From positions 124,001 to 188,000 of the forward strand of contig VSDH01000001.1 of the NCBI GenBank assembly GCA_008636105.1: DNA of 64,000 nt. Reading direction: 5' to 3'. Below are positions 1 to 9,609 of this stretch, piece by piece. Origin of the DNA: Candidatus Scalindua sediminis (GTDB lineage: Bacteria; Planctomycetota; Brocadiia; Brocadiales; Scalinduaceae). The translations under genes and the position numbers were made by a program. Numbering within the stretch: the first letter of the stretch is position 1; every line of letters begins with the position of its first letter. The notes below the pieces were generated by a model. The model had not been told where the DNA came from, did not search any database, and saw only the letters and a program-made list of their open reading frames with translations.

Positions 1-1
1 G

Positions 2-430
2 TCATCACCAGTTGGAGAGGGCAGGGATTCATATACAGGTACTTTGAGTATTAATATCCCAATTTTTCAGAAAAGAAAATATGATGCAGGCGTAAGAGAG
101 GCAAATGCCAGACTCAAATCCAGTGAAAAAGCGTACAGGAACATAGAAAATATGACACTTTTTGGCGTGAAAGATTTCCATTTCAAGGTACAAACAGCAG
201 AAAGACTGGTCAAACTTTACAGAAATAGTATCATCCCGCAGGCTGAACAGTCACTTAAGGCTGCAGAGATTGGTTACCAGGCAGGCCAGGTTGATTTTTT
301 AAATCTTATTGATAGTCAGAGGATATTGCTTGATTTTCAACTTGCATATTACAGGTCAGTAGCTGATTTTGGGATAAACATTTCAGAATTAGAAAGAGTA
401 ATCGGGGCAGAACTATTAAGAAAACCATAA
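2..430 (+). CDS. Outer membrane efflux protein, TolC family (C-terminal part)
   Basis: This is the 3' end of a gene that enters from the left edge; the frame is open from base 2, so the TTG at 44 is probably internal. The translated part has the TolC-family pattern of long amphipathic helices. A 'SINIPIF' beta strand is followed by a helix with regularly spaced Ala/Leu, and later 'AEQSLKAAEIGYQAGQ' and 'DFLNLIDSQRILLD', which match the second half of the TolC repeat. Known role of the family: a trimeric outer-membrane channel for tripartite efflux or type I secretion. The partner pump and adaptor would lie upstream, outside the window. Substrate cannot be told. Confidence 0.85.
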   Translation, partial: SSPVGEGRDSYTGTLSINIPIFQKRKYDAGVREANARLKSSEKAYRNIENMTLFGVKDFHFKVQTAERLVKLYRNSIIPQAEQSLKAAEIGYQAGQVDFLNLIDSQRILLDFQLAYYRSVADFGINISELERVIGAELLRKP

Positions 431-451
431 TTATGGTAATACTATAAGATT

Positions 452-1579
452 CTATTCTGATACCTTTTCCTCATATTTTGATATTTCTCCGAGACTCATC
501 CCCTCTCTCCATAAAAATAAAAGTCCTACCAGTGTAACGGGAATAACGCTTAATGCCCAAAGTGTTATTGCGTAGCTCTGAGCCGAAGATAATCCAACTC
601 CAAATATGGCTAAAGATTTTTGTGTGGCAATATGAAAAACACCTATGAACCCAGGTGCCTGAGGCAATGCCACGGCTAAGGCTAAGCAGACGATTACGAA
701 ACAGGCTCCTGCAAACGATAATCCTATATTAAAAGAATAGCATAATACATATACAGACGCTGCATTGAAAAACCATATAATGAGCGAAAGGGTTCCTATC
801 CATAGTAATTGTTTCTTATTGTCTAGGACTTGAAGACCTGAGATGAATGAATGGAGGAAATTAATCAGTTTATCTTTTAGATGATGCGGGAAAAGAAAGA
901 GCAGCTTCTCTAAAACGGCACCCGCTTTTTGTGGATACACCGACAATAGAAAAAGAGTTGTTATTGCAAGTATTCCAAAGAAAGCCAAAACAACCGACCA
1001 TTTTTTCAATTGTTTTATTACTTTTGATGTATCTGTATAGCTCTCCTTATTAGCAGCAGATGAATACGATTCCTGCCCTTCCTTAAGGTCTTTTGTTGAT
1101 GCCTCAACATGATTAATCATACCAGTACGCTTATTTTGTGATGTTTCTGAGGGCAAGAAGAAGAAAAGAAGAGACGCAAAAACTATAACACTTAATACGT
1201 CGAAAATTCTTTCCATCACAACCGTAGCAAAAGTTGTTGTTATCTTTATATTCTCCCTTCTTGCTATAACGACGGGCCTTATAATTTCGCCCACTCTTGC
1301 AGGTAGTACACTGTTCGCCATAAAACCAATCATCGTTGCAGAAAACAGATTTAATATAGAGACTTTTTTTATGGGTGCTATTAATGTTGACCATCTAACT
1401 GCCCTTAAATAGTGACTCAAAAAAATGACCATAATTGTGGGTATGATATAAATATAATTCGCCTCTCGAAATGCCTCATTTAGGTGAGCCCATTCAATCT
1501 TTCTTGCAAAAAGCCATGAGCAAATAATACTTATCAGGATTCCTGATATAAATACGATCTTCTTTTTATCTAATTTCAA
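452..1579 (-). CDS. UPF0104 / lysylphosphatidylglycerol-synthase-type transmembrane protein
   Basis: This 375-residue integral membrane protein has about eight hydrophobic segments and the family motif 'LPARVGEIIRPVV' near residues 92-104. A polar insert (about residues 150-190) separates the N-terminal and C-terminal membrane halves. It resembles the flippase-like membrane domain of MprF/AglD (YbhN family), with no aminoacyl-transferase domain. Known family roles are lipid or polyprenyl-linked translocation; the substrate here is unknown. It follows clpB in the same direction across a 155-base gap. It starts with ATG (Met-Lys-Leu-Asp) just before the first membrane segment. Confidence 0.8.
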   Translation of the reverse strand: MKLDKKKIVFISGILISIICSWLFARKIEWAHLNEAFREANYIYIIPTIMVIFLSHYLRAVRWSTLIAPIKKVSILNLFSATMIGFMANSVLPARVGEIIRPVVIARRENIKITTTFATVVMERIFDVLSVIVFASLLFFFLPSETSQNKRTGMINHVEASTKDLKEGQESYSSAANKESYTDTSKVIKQLKKWSVVLAFFGILAITTLFLLSVYPQKAGAVLEKLLFLFPHHLKDKLINFLHSFISGLQVLDNKKQLLWIGTLSLIIWFFNAASVYVLCYSFNIGLSFAGACFVIVCLALAVALPQAPGFIGVFHIATQKSLAIFGVGLSSAQSYAITLWALSVIPVTLVGLLFLWREGMSLGEISKYEEKVSE

Positions 1580-1734
1580 TAGGTTTGAACCTTTTTTGTA
1601 AAAGTATTACTAGATTTTTAAGGTGGGAATTATTAAACGTCTGGAAAACTTAATAAACAAATGAACCAATTTACAGCATAGACCAGGGTTTGATAATATT
1701 TGGGATAAAAGTCATGCTATACCGTAGTAAGAAG

Positions 1735-4317
1735 TTATGTATGAAATACCATTGAGTCTCCTTCTACATCCACTACTATCCCATTTCCTGCTTGAAATTT
1801 TCCTTGAAGTATTTCTAATGAAAGTGGATTTTCGATAAGTTTTTGGATTGTACGCTTTAAAGGTCTTGCACCGTAGGCGATGTCGTAGCCTTCCTCTATT
1901 AATCTCTTTTTAGCAGATTCATTTACTGTTAATGTTAAATTGAGTTGAAATAGTCTTTTTTTAAGTTCCTCAAGCTGAATCTCAACGATATCTCCAATTT
2001 GTTCTTTTGTTAGACTATTAAATATTATTATCTCATCAATACGGTTTAGGAATTCTGGTCTGAATGCATCTCTTAACGTTTTTCCAATTCTTTCTTTTAA
2101 TTCTTCCTTATGTTCTTGACCTACAAGATCTTGAATGAATTGACTTCCAATATTTGAAGTCATCGCAATGATAGTATTCCTAAAATCAACCGTCCTTCCA
2201 TGTCCATCAGTCAATCTTCCATCATCGAATACCTGTAATAAGAGGTTAAAGACATCTCGATGTGCCTTTTCAATCTCATCGAATAGAATTACAGAATATG
2301 GTCTTCGTCTTATGGCCTCTGTTAATCTTCCACCTTCTTCATATCCTACATAACCGGGAGGTGCACCTATTAGTCTGGCAACAGAATGTTGTTCCATAAA
2401 CTCGGACATATCAATCCTGACCATTGCATTTTCATCATCAAAGAGGAAAGAGGCTAACGCCTTACATAACTCAGTCTTTCCCACACCTGTAGGGCCTAAA
2501 AATAAAAAAGTTCCGTTTGGACGATTGGGATCTTGAAGACCAGCGCGCGCACGTCTTACGGAGTTTGAAACTGCTTCTATTGCTTCATTTTGACCGACTA
2601 CTCTTTTTTTCAGACGGTCTTCCATCTTGATAAGTTTTTCTTTTTCACCCTCCATCATCTTAGACACAGGGATTCCGGTCCATTTGGAAACGACGTCAGC
2701 TATGTCGTCTGCATCAACTTCTTCTTTAAGCAATCCTCTTTCCTTCTGTATATCCATTAATTCCTTATGCTTTTGCTTCAGGGTGTTTTCGTAGTTCCTC
2801 AACAGGCCATAACGTATTTCTGCAACCTTCTCAAGGTCACCTTTCCTTTGAGCAGTTTGTTCGTCTATATGTGCCTGGTCAATCTTTGCATTTAAATCCT
2901 GGATTTCCTTTATTATTTTCTTTTCGTTCTCCCATTGTGTTTTTAATGCACTGCATTCTTCTCGCAGGTCAGATAAATGACGTTCCAGTTTTTCCATCCT
3001 TTTTTTTGACTCAGTATCCTTTTCCTTCTTTAAAGCTTCCCTTTCTATTTCCAATTGAGTAATCTTGCGTTCTACCTCATCAAGCTCTGTGGGCATGCTG
3101 TCTATTTCCATCCTCAACTTTGAAGCTGCTTCATCCATCAAATCTATGGCCTTATCAGGCAAGAACCTGTCAGAAATATATCTATGTGAAAGTGTTGCGG
3201 CTGCAACGAGTGCAGTGTCCTTTATTCGAACACCGTGATGTATGTCATATCGTTCTTTTAATCCACGGAGGATTGCAATAGTATCTTCTACAGAAGGTTC
3301 TCCAACGTATACCGGCTGGAACCTTCTTTCCAGTGCTGCATCTTTTTCAATGTGTTTTCTATATTCATCTAATGTCGTTGCACCGATACAACGAAGCTCA
3401 CCACGAGCTAGAGCAGGTTTTAAAAGATTGGATGCGTCTATGGCTCCTTCCGCTGCTCCTGCGCCGACAACCGTATGTAACTCGTCAATGAAAATGATTG
3501 TTTGCCCCTCAGATGCATCAATATCTTTTAATACAGCTTTTAACCGATCCTCGAATTCGCCTCTGTATTTTGCACCTGCAATTAATGCTCCCATATCCAG
3601 AGCCCTTAGTCTTTTATTTTTTAACCCTTCCGGTACGTCTCCATTGACAATCCTTAAGGCCAATCCTTCTGCGATAGCAGTCTTTCCCACCCCTGGTTCG
3701 CCAATCAGCACAGGATTGTTTTTTGTCCTGCGAGATAATACTTGAATAACACGCCTTATCTCGTCATCCCGCCCAATAACAGGGTCTAACTTGCCTTTGC
3801 TTGCTAATTCTACGAGATCTTTGCTGTAACGTTCCAATGCCTGATATTTTTCCTCAGGATTTTGATCCGTAATCCTCTGGCTTCCCCTTATATCTTTGAG
3901 AGCTGCAAATATTTCATCCTTATTAACACCTGATTCAAAAAGTATTCTTCCCGCAGTACTTTGTCTATTGTTTACTAAAGCGATTAAGAGATGTTCTGTA
4001 CTTACATACTCGTCCTTTATTCTATCAGCTTCAACAAGGGCCTTATTGAAGATGTCGTTTAGTTCATTACCGATATATTGCCCCTGTGCTCCGCTTACTT
4101 GTGGTAATGATTCGATGGCGCTCAGAGTCTTATCAAGTATTTCATCGCTGTTTGCCCCCAATTTTTTTATAATAGGAACTACTACGCCTTGTTGTTGTTT
4201 GAGCAAGCAAACAAGGAGATGTAGAGGATCTATTTGCTGGTGTCCTTTTGTAGCAGCAAGTTGTTGAGCTTCCTGGATTACTTCCTGCGATTTTATTGTG
4301 AATTTATCTAATCTCAT
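1735..4317 (-). CDS. clpB: ATP-dependent disaggregase ClpB
   Basis: At 860 residues this is the usual ClpB length. Domain order: N-terminal Clp repeat domain (1-145), AAA1 with Walker A 'GEPGVGKT' near 205 and Walker B 'IIFIDELH', a long charged middle coiled-coil domain (about 410-525), and AAA2 with Walker A 'GPTGVGKT' near 605 and Walker B '[11 protein letters not shown]'. The middle domain separates it from ClpA and ClpC. ClpB with DnaK extracts and refolds aggregated cytoplasmic proteins. The gene lies 100 bases downstream of dnaK on the same strand, but a terminator-like hairpin sits between them, so it may be only partly co-transcribed. Confidence 0.97.
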   Translation of the reverse strand: MRLDKFTIKSQEVIQEAQQLAATKGHQQIDPLHLLVCLLKQQQGVVVPIIKKLGANSDEILDKTLSAIESLPQVSGAQGQYIGNELNDIFNKALVEADRIKDEYVSTEHLLIALVNNRQSTAGRILFESGVNKDEIFAALKDIRGSQRITDQNPEEKYQALERYSKDLVELASKGKLDPVIGRDDEIRRVIQVLSRRTKNNPVLIGEPGVGKTAIAEGLALRIVNGDVPEGLKNKRLRALDMGALIAGAKYRGEFEDRLKAVLKDIDASEGQTIIFIDELHTVVGAGAAEGAIDASNLLKPALARGELRCIGATTLDEYRKHIEKDAALERRFQPVYVGEPSVEDTIAILRGLKERYDIHHGVRIKDTALVAAATLSHRYISDRFLPDKAIDLMDEAASKLRMEIDSMPTELDEVERKITQLEIEREALKKEKDTESKKRMEKLERHLSDLREECSALKTQWENEKKIIKEIQDLNAKIDQAHIDEQTAQRKGDLEKVAEIRYGLLRNYENTLKQKHKELMDIQKERGLLKEEVDADDIADVVSKWTGIPVSKMMEGEKEKLIKMEDRLKKRVVGQNEAIEAVSNSVRRARAGLQDPNRPNGTFLFLGPTGVGKTELCKALASFLFDDENAMVRIDMSEFMEQHSVARLIGAPPGYVGYEEGGRLTEAIRRRPYSVILFDEIEKAHRDVFNLLLQVFDDGRLTDGHGRTVDFRNTIIAMTSNIGSQFIQDLVGQEHKEELKERIGKTLRDAFRPEFLNRIDEIIIFNSLTKEQIGDIVEIQLEELKKRLFQLNLTLTVNESAKKRLIEEGYDIAYGARPLKRTIQKLIENPLSLEILQGKFQAGNGIVVDVEGDSMVFHT

Positions 4318-4345
4318 AAATAATATGGCCTATTTCTCTATAGAA

Positions 4346-4373
4346 TAAAAAAGCCGGGTATATCCCGACTTTT
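4346..4373 (-). terminator. Rho-independent terminator after dnaK
   Basis: On the minus strand an 8-bp stem (aagccggg at 4351-4358 pairing with cccgactt at 4364-4371, with one G-T pair) closes a 5-nt loop and is followed by a run of six T (complement of 4346-4351). It lies between the dnaK stop and the clpB start. An A/T run on the other side would let it work weakly in both directions. Confidence 0.7.
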
Positions 4374-4417
4374 ATTTTTTCTTAAACAAAATAAGAATTC
4401 CTTCATTTTATAATGTT

Positions 4418-6334
4418 TTAATCCTTGACCTCATAATCAGCATCTATAACATCTTCCCCGCCTTTATCTTTTTTAGATTCCTCCTCAGAGGGTTTTTCTT
4501 CAGCTCCTTTACCTGCCGCTTGTTGCTGGCTTTTGGCTGTAGTCTCATACATGGCCTGAGCTAGTTTGTGAGAAGCTGTTTGTAACTCATCTATTGTTTT
4601 TTTGATTTCATTTACATCATCTCCATCTTTTACCTTCTTAAGTTTTTCTAGCAAGTTGTTTATGTTACTTTTCTCTGTCTCACTTATCTTATCACCATGT
4701 TCCTTCAGGGTTTTTTCTGTTGAATAGATTACTTGATCGGCCTGATTTCTTGCGTTAACTAGCTCACTTTTCTTCTTATCTTCTTCAGCATGTTGTTCAG
4801 CATCTCTTTGCATTCTCTTGACTTCATCTTCAGATAATCCTGAAGATGATTTTATCTGAATTGATTGTTCCTTGCCTGTCCCAAGGTCTTTTGCCGAAAC
4901 ATGGAGGATGCCGTTTGCATCAATGTCAAAGGAAACCTCTACTTGTGGAACGCCACGTGGTGCAGAAGGTATTCCTGCTAATTGAAAGCGGCCCAGTGTC
5001 CTGTTGTCGGTAGACATTGAACGTTCCCCCTGCAGTACATGAATGTCTACCGCTGTTTGGTTATCTGCCGCGGTTGAGAAAATCTCTTTTTTATTTGTCG
5101 GTATAGTGGTATTACGTGCGATCAGAACAGTACAAACGCCCCCTAATGTTTCTATACCCAATGATAGCGGTGTAACGTCCAGTAATAAAACATCGTGAAC
5201 TTCACCTGCAAGGACTGCACCTTGAATTGCAGCACCAAGTGCAACAACCTCATCAGGGTTAACACTTTTATTTGGTTCTTTCCCAAATAGTTCTTTTACC
5301 AACTTTTGTACGAGAGGTGTCCTAGTTTGTCCGCCTACAAGTATTACCTCATTGATGTCGTTGGAATTAACCTTAGCATCTTCCATTGCGAGCTCACATG
5401 GACGACGACATTTTTCAATAATGGGTTCGACCAGTTGTTCAAACTTTGCCCTTGTTATGCTCATAGTAAGATGCTTTGGTCCTGTCTGGTCTGCCGTTAT
5501 AAATGGTAGATTAACCTCGGCAGTCGTTGAAGTTGAAAGTTCACATTTAGCCTTTTCTGCTGCTTCCTTAAGACGTTGTAAGGCCATATGGTCCTGTCTG
5601 AGATCAATGCCATGTTCTTTCTTGAATTCTTCAGCAATATAATTCAACATTACCTGATCAATATCGTCTCCACCAAGATGTGTGTTACCATTTGTAGAAA
5701 GAACTTCAAAAACTCCCTCGCCTACTTCCAATATTGAAACATCAAAGGTTCCACCACCAAGATCAAAAACAGCAATTTTTTCATTTTTCTTTTTATCTAT
5801 ACCGTATGCTAAAGATGCGGCAGTTGGTTCATTAATGATACGAACTACGTCTAAACCTGCAATAGTACCAGCATCTTTTGTGGCCTGCCTTTGGCTGTCA
5901 TTAAAGTAAGCAGGAACAGTAATTACGGCCTTCTTAACAGGGCTGCCTAAATAATCCTCAGCTGTTTTCTTAAGGTTTTGTAAAACCATAGCGGAAATTT
6001 CAGGAGGTGTAAAACTCTTTCCCCTGGTTTGTACCTTTACCAATTCTTCGGGGCCTCCAACGATTTCAAATGGTACCAGTTTTTCTTCCTGTGCAACCTC
6101 GTTATGCCTCCGCCCCATAAAACGTTTAATAGAAGATACCGTATTTTTTGGATTTATAACAGCCTGTCTTTTAGCAAGTTGTCCAACCAGGCGTTCGTCC
6201 TTATCAGTGAATCCTACAACAGAAGGAGTAATCCTGCCTCCTTCGGCATTTGTTATTACCTTGGCCTGATCACCTTCCATTATTGCTACTACAGAGTTTG
6301 TTGTTCCTAAATCTATACCTATAATTTTTTCCAT
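4418..6334 (-). CDS. dnaK: Chaperone DnaK (Hsp70)
   Basis: A 638-residue, full-length Hsp70. The N-terminal ATPase domain begins '[14 protein letters not shown]' and contains '[17 protein letters not shown]', '[13 protein letters not shown]' and '[15 protein letters not shown]'. The substrate-binding domain carries '[14 protein letters not shown]', and the acidic tail ends '[11 protein letters not shown]' like bacterial DnaK. It folds client proteins with DnaJ and GrpE, whose genes are not next to it here. The start is ATG with a strong AAGGAG ribosome binding site 8 bases upstream. A pair of identical palindromes lies just upstream and may be its operator; no canonical CIRCE element was seen. 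Confidence 0.98.
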   Translation of the reverse strand: MEKIIGIDLGTTNSVVAIMEGDQAKVITNAEGGRITPSVVGFTDKDERLVGQLAKRQAVINPKNTVSSIKRFMGRRHNEVAQEEKLVPFEIVGGPEELVKVQTRGKSFTPPEISAMVLQNLKKTAEDYLGSPVKKAVITVPAYFNDSQRQATKDAGTIAGLDVVRIINEPTAASLAYGIDKKKNEKIAVFDLGGGTFDVSILEVGEGVFEVLSTNGNTHLGGDDIDQVMLNYIAEEFKKEHGIDLRQDHMALQRLKEAAEKAKCELSTSTTAEVNLPFITADQTGPKHLTMSITRAKFEQLVEPIIEKCRRPCELAMEDAKVNSNDINEVILVGGQTRTPLVQKLVKELFGKEPNKSVNPDEVVALGAAIQGAVLAGEVHDVLLLDVTPLSLGIETLGGVCTVLIARNTTIPTNKKEIFSTAADNQTAVDIHVLQGERSMSTDNRTLGRFQLAGIPSAPRGVPQVEVSFDIDANGILHVSAKDLGTGKEQSIQIKSSSGLSEDEVKRMQRDAEQHAEEDKKKSELVNARNQADQVIYSTEKTLKEHGDKISETEKSNINNLLEKLKKVKDGDDVNEIKKTIDELQTASHKLAQAMYETTAKSQQQAAGKGAEEKPSEEESKKDKGGEDVIDADYEVKD

Positions 6335-6355
6335 TAAGTTCTCCTTAAAAAGCAG

Positions 6356-6390
6356 ATTAGCAAACTAATTAAAATAATTAGCAAACTAAT
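6356..6390. promoter_or_regulatory. Twin palindromic sites upstream of dnaK
   Basis: The 14-base palindrome-like sequence ATTAGCAAACTAAT occurs twice, at 6356-6369 and 6377-6390. The copies are identical and 21 bases apart start to start, which is two helical turns. They lie 22-56 bases upstream of the dnaK start codon. Such spacing is typical for a dimeric regulator binding one DNA face (inference); the regulator is unknown. ATTAG and CTAAT form the arms around CAAA. Confidence 0.5.
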
Positions 6391-6496
6391 AGATTCAGCT
6401 TTTTATGTTTGAGCAAATCATATACCATATAAATTTTAATTGTTATAAGCTCATGAGTATATTACTCTTATAGCTAGTGCCTTGTCTTAATTCTAC

Positions 6497-6545
6497 AGTA
6501 TTATGCCTTTTTTGCAAGCATAATATGCCAAAATGGCATAATACT
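6497..6545. promoter_or_regulatory. Nested inverted repeats between dapB and dnaK
   Basis: Two nested symmetric elements are visible. The outer pair is an 11-base perfect inverted repeat, AGTATTATGCC at 6497-6507 and GGCATAATACT at 6535-6545. Inside it, TATGCCA (6524-6530) and TGGCATA (6534-6540) form a second palindrome with a 3-base centre. No T-run follows on the dapB strand, so this is not a classical terminator. It may be an operator or an RNA structure in the dnaK leader. Confidence 0.4.
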
Positions 6546-6568
6546 TAGGGCCGGAATATGTAATTGTT

Positions 6569-7366
6569 TTAGTATAATTCCCTTAGAACATCTTCCATCT
6601 TATATAACCCGGGTGATTTTCCAGCCAAAAATTTTGCAGCACGAATGGCACCCATAGCAAAGGAATCGCGTGTTTGAGCTTTATGCACGAGTTCCAGACG
6701 TTCCCCTATGTTACCAAAAATTACAGTATGTTCTCCAACTATATCGCCGGATCGTATAGAATGTATGCATATCTGTCCTTGCGGCCTTTCCCCTGTAATA
6801 CCTTTGCGTCCATAGATTATAACATCATCCATTTTCTGACCTGTTACATTACAAATTTTTTCTGCTATTTTTAAGGCTGTACCGCTTGGTGCATCTTTTT
6901 TAAAACGGTGATGTGCCTCAACGATTTCAATATCAGATTTTTCCCCCAACACCTTTGATATTATTTCAACAAGACTGAAAAGTAGGTTTACTCCTATACT
7001 CATGTTTGGTGAGACAAGACAGGCTATTCCCCCAGACGCTTTATTAACTTGTTCCATTTGCTTATCATCTAGACCTGTAGTACCTATTACTACTGCAATC
7101 CTATTTTCAGTACATGTCTTAAGTCTGGCCAATGTCGAATCCGGGGATGAAAAATCTATTAAAACATCCGGGGAGTTTTTAAGTTCATTTGATATTATAA
7201 TACCATTTTGGTTTTGTCCTATAATTGAACCTAAATCTTTTCCAATATATGGATGCTCCTCCCTTTCAAGAGCTGCGACTAGTTTCAGATTTTTATCCTC
7301 GGCAACAAGCGCAGCAATACTTGACCCCATGCGACCACATACTCCGTTTATCGCTATACTGATCAT
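6569..7366 (-). CDS. dapB: 4-hydroxy-tetrahydrodipicolinate reductase
   Basis: A 265-residue protein with the DapB N-terminal dinucleotide-binding motif 'GVCGRMG' (residues 8-14) and the catalytic signature 'EAHHRFKKDAPSGTA' with the paired His and Lys. It performs the NAD(P)H-dependent reduction step of lysine and diaminopimelate synthesis in the cytoplasm. Length and motif order are standard. It lies 110 bases downstream of the rhomboid gene on the same strand. No strong ribosome binding site is seen before its ATG. Other dap genes are not in the window. Confidence 0.95.
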   Translation of the reverse strand: MISIAINGVCGRMGSSIAALVAEDKNLKLVAALEREEHPYIGKDLGSIIGQNQNGIIISNELKNSPDVLIDFSSPDSTLARLKTCTENRIAVVIGTTGLDDKQMEQVNKASGGIACLVSPNMSIGVNLLFSLVEIISKVLGEKSDIEIVEAHHRFKKDAPSGTALKIAEKICNVTGQKMDDVIIYGRKGITGERPQGQICIHSIRSGDIVGEHTVIFGNIGERLELVHKAQTRDSFAMGAIRAAKFLAGKSPGLYKMEDVLRELY

Positions 7367-7476
7367 AACTTAGTCAAAAATTAGGGAGTTTTAAACCGCT
7401 ACATTTTGAATTTTATACCACTTAGTATTAAGTTTCGGATGATACTTTGTTTTCTGACTGTATCTGTGGTGATGTG

Positions 7477-8370
7477 CTATGTTTTGTTTTGTGTTTTTCT
7501 ATATTGTTTGCTTGCGTTTCTAAGGAAAGCCCTTTCTTTCCTTGTTAAATTTTTCATACCTTCGCGGTTAACCTTATCCAACAGTTGATCAACTTGTCTT
7601 TTGAGTTCTTCTTCTTTTTTATATTCCTTTTCCTGCTGTTGAATTTGCCATGATATAAGAAGATTACTAAATTTGGGCTCGTAACGAACGAATAGAAAGC
7701 CATAAAGAAGGCCTCCAAGATGTGCAAAATGAGCAACATTTCCTCCGGCTGGCATAAGGCAATTAAATATGGTTATGCCAACAAAAATCATTATAAGATA
7801 TTTAGCCTTTATAGGAAATATGAAAAAGATTACAGTGGTGTTGGGGAAAAACATAGCAAATGCAATTTCAACGGCAAAGATTGCCCCAGAAGCGCCAAGG
7901 ATTGGGTTGTTCGGTGTAAATATACAACAAAATATACCTGCAAAGACACCTGCAGTAAAATACATAGTTAAGAACTTTTTCGTGCCCATTGCCCTTTCAA
8001 CTTCACTGCCGAACATCCACAAAGCAAGCATATTAATTACTATGTGCCACGGGTCATGAATACTATGTAGAAACGTATAGGTTATAAATTGCCATAACCA
8101 TAGTTTCCCTATGGCATATGGGGGGTAAAGGTAAAAAAGGCTTGTAAAGCGATCTACACCTAATCCTATTTGATGAACTATATCTTCACCTACCATACCT
8201 TCTGGAAGTACATTAACAATGGATGTTCCCCAGTGGGAATTAATAGTCGAAAATAGGAGCTGTATTATAAAGACACTAACGTTTGCAATTATTAGTACCA
8301 TTATAGTCTTAGTCCATTTACTCCCTATCGATAGACCAAATTCTGGTTTGTAATAGTTATAGTTTGACAT
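7477..8370 (-). CDS. Rhomboid-family intramembrane serine protease
   Basis: A 297-residue protein with six or seven predicted membrane segments. Catalytic motifs are present: 'HIVINMLALWMFG' in the second core helix, the nucleophile in 'GASGAIFA' (Ser about 161), and the dyad His in 'AHFAHLGG' (about 217). It cleaves membrane proteins within the bilayer; the substrate is unknown. The C-terminal tail (about 240-297) is a charged, Lys/Glu-rich cytoplasmic helix. It follows the DUF1786 gene by only 2 bases, so the two are almost certainly co-transcribed. Confidence 0.9.
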   Translation of the reverse strand: MSNYNYYKPEFGLSIGSKWTKTIMVLIIANVSVFIIQLLFSTINSHWGTSIVNVLPEGMVGEDIVHQIGLGVDRFTSLFYLYPPYAIGKLWLWQFITYTFLHSIHDPWHIVINMLALWMFGSEVERAMGTKKFLTMYFTAGVFAGIFCCIFTPNNPILGASGAIFAVEIAFAMFFPNTTVIFFIFPIKAKYLIMIFVGITIFNCLMPAGGNVAHFAHLGGLLYGFLFVRYEPKFSNLLISWQIQQQEKEYKKEEELKRQVDQLLDKVNREGMKNLTRKERAFLRNASKQYRKTQNKT

Positions 8371-8372
8371 GT

Positions 8373-9458
8373 TTAATTAAAGATTAATTTCTCTCCATAT
8401 AGTTTTTTCGCACCGGCAATCAAACCGAAACATCCCGTAAGCATCATGTCTCCGTAAGGTGTGGCAAAATAACAGTCTAAATCTTCTGCGATTTGCCTGT
8501 GAGGTCCAACAACTGTTATAAAATCAAACTTTATATTCTTTGGACATGCTTGGTTAATTATACTTCCATGGCCCATATCGTCAAAAATTTCTTCATTTTT
8601 TAACGACTTATTTTGTAATGATTGAACGAAACGTTTCAATTTTTTTGGAGTCAACATTGAGGTGTGATGTTCAAATAGCCCCCATATCCTTTCGTTTTGA
8701 ACTAGTACTGCCAGGGTATGTTGGTTTCCAATATTGACTATCACTAGACCCTTTGAAATCTCTTTTGCTACTCTCGGGTCACATAATGAACCACATATTG
8801 CTGCTGTACCTGTCTGCATTAAGATTGCGTCCTTTAGTAAATCCTGAACACTTTTCATACGAGTGAAGGGATCAGGTACCTTGCAATAAACAAGGTCTTT
8901 TAATAACCCTCCTTGTTCTATTATAAAATCTTGCCACAGTTTAAACCTGAATCTGCGATTGCTTCCTTTCGTGTCTTCACCTTGATCAAACACAGCAATA
9001 GCGAATTTATCTGGAATTTTGATTTCGAAAGAAGCCAATACTTTTTGTAGTACTTTCAAATCAATATCCTTAAGTTCAATTGAAATAGTGTTTTTAGGTT
9101 TTTTTTCTACGATTTCAACACCAAGTTTTTGTACTTCTGCCAAGCTGTCTCTTATAGTCTTTGAGGCATGTGATGTTGCGTAAATCTTAAGGCCTTGTTT
9201 TATGTGGTTTTTTATTGCGCCAACACATTTTCCACCACCCATTATGTGTCCATGTAGAAAGATATCTTTATTTTTGTTTGTCGCCTTCTCTATTCTTTTT
9301 CCCACTATTACAGTTTGGGATGGTAACACAAGTTTAAAGCAATTTTCAATGGGTTTATTGTCTTCGTACAGAAGTATATCCTGTGTTCCACCTCCAACAT
9401 CAATCGCTAGAATACGAACCGGTTTATTAAGCAATTTTAAAACTCCACCCAAATACAA
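8373..9458 (-). CDS. DUF1786 family protein (ASKHA-fold ATPase-like)
   Basis: A 361-residue protein that opens with 'ILAIDVGGGTQDILLYED', a phosphate-binding loop like those of acetate kinase/Hsp70-fold proteins. A second loop, 'LVIVNIGNQHTLAVLV', lies near residue 235. The sequence pattern matches DUF1786, sometimes labelled a putative pyruvate formate-lyase activating-enzyme relative; it has no radical SAM Cys triad, so I make no functional call. The frame is open from TTG 9458. An in-frame TTG at 9434 has GGAG 8 bases upstream and gives 'LNKPVRILAIDVGGG', a more likely start. A good promoter lies at 9489-9516. It is coupled to the rhomboid gene. Confidence 0.75.
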   Translation of the reverse strand: MYLGGVLKLLNKPVRILAIDVGGGTQDILLYEDNKPIENCFKLVLPSQTVIVGKRIEKATNKNKDIFLHGHIMGGGKCVGAIKNHIKQGLKIYATSHASKTIRDSLAEVQKLGVEIVEKKPKNTISIELKDIDLKVLQKVLASFEIKIPDKFAIAVFDQGEDTKGSNRRFRFKLWQDFIIEQGGLLKDLVYCKVPDPFTRMKSVQDLLKDAILMQTGTAAICGSLCDPRVAKEISKGLVIVNIGNQHTLAVLVQNERIWGLFEHHTSMLTPKKLKRFVQSLQNKSLKNEEIFDDMGHGSIINQACPKNIKFDFITVVGPHRQIAEDLDCYFATPYGDMMLTGCFGLIAGAKKLYGEKLIFN

Positions 9459-9488
9459 GAAGTCTCTTTAGTTATAATAAGCTTTTTT

Positions 9489-9516
9489 AATATAACTTAT
9501 TCGATAAAAAAGTCAA
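9489..9516 (-). promoter_or_regulatory. Sigma-70-type promoter for the DUF1786-rhomboid pair
   Basis: On the minus strand TTGACT (9516-9511) and TATATT (9494-9489) are separated by 16 bases. Transcription would begin near 9482, a short leader ahead of either candidate start codon (9458 or 9434). Confidence 0.6.
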
Positions 9517-9609
9517 GATTGTTATCGGTCTCTAGTCATGCAATAAATTATGTTTTTTTGTTGATACATGCTTGTTCTATCGATCGGAAGTTTTGTTTTC
9601 ATATTCATT

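Noticed and set aside
3242-3745. Antisense open frames inside clpB and dnaK (for example 167 codons at 3242)
   Set aside because: They are shadows caused by codon bias of the real genes; no start signals or motifs.
6335-6568. CIRCE or sigma-32 type heat-shock element before dnaK
   Set aside because: No TTAGCACTC-N9-GAGTGCTAA-like pair or good sigma-32 match was found; only the unrelated twin palindromes are present.
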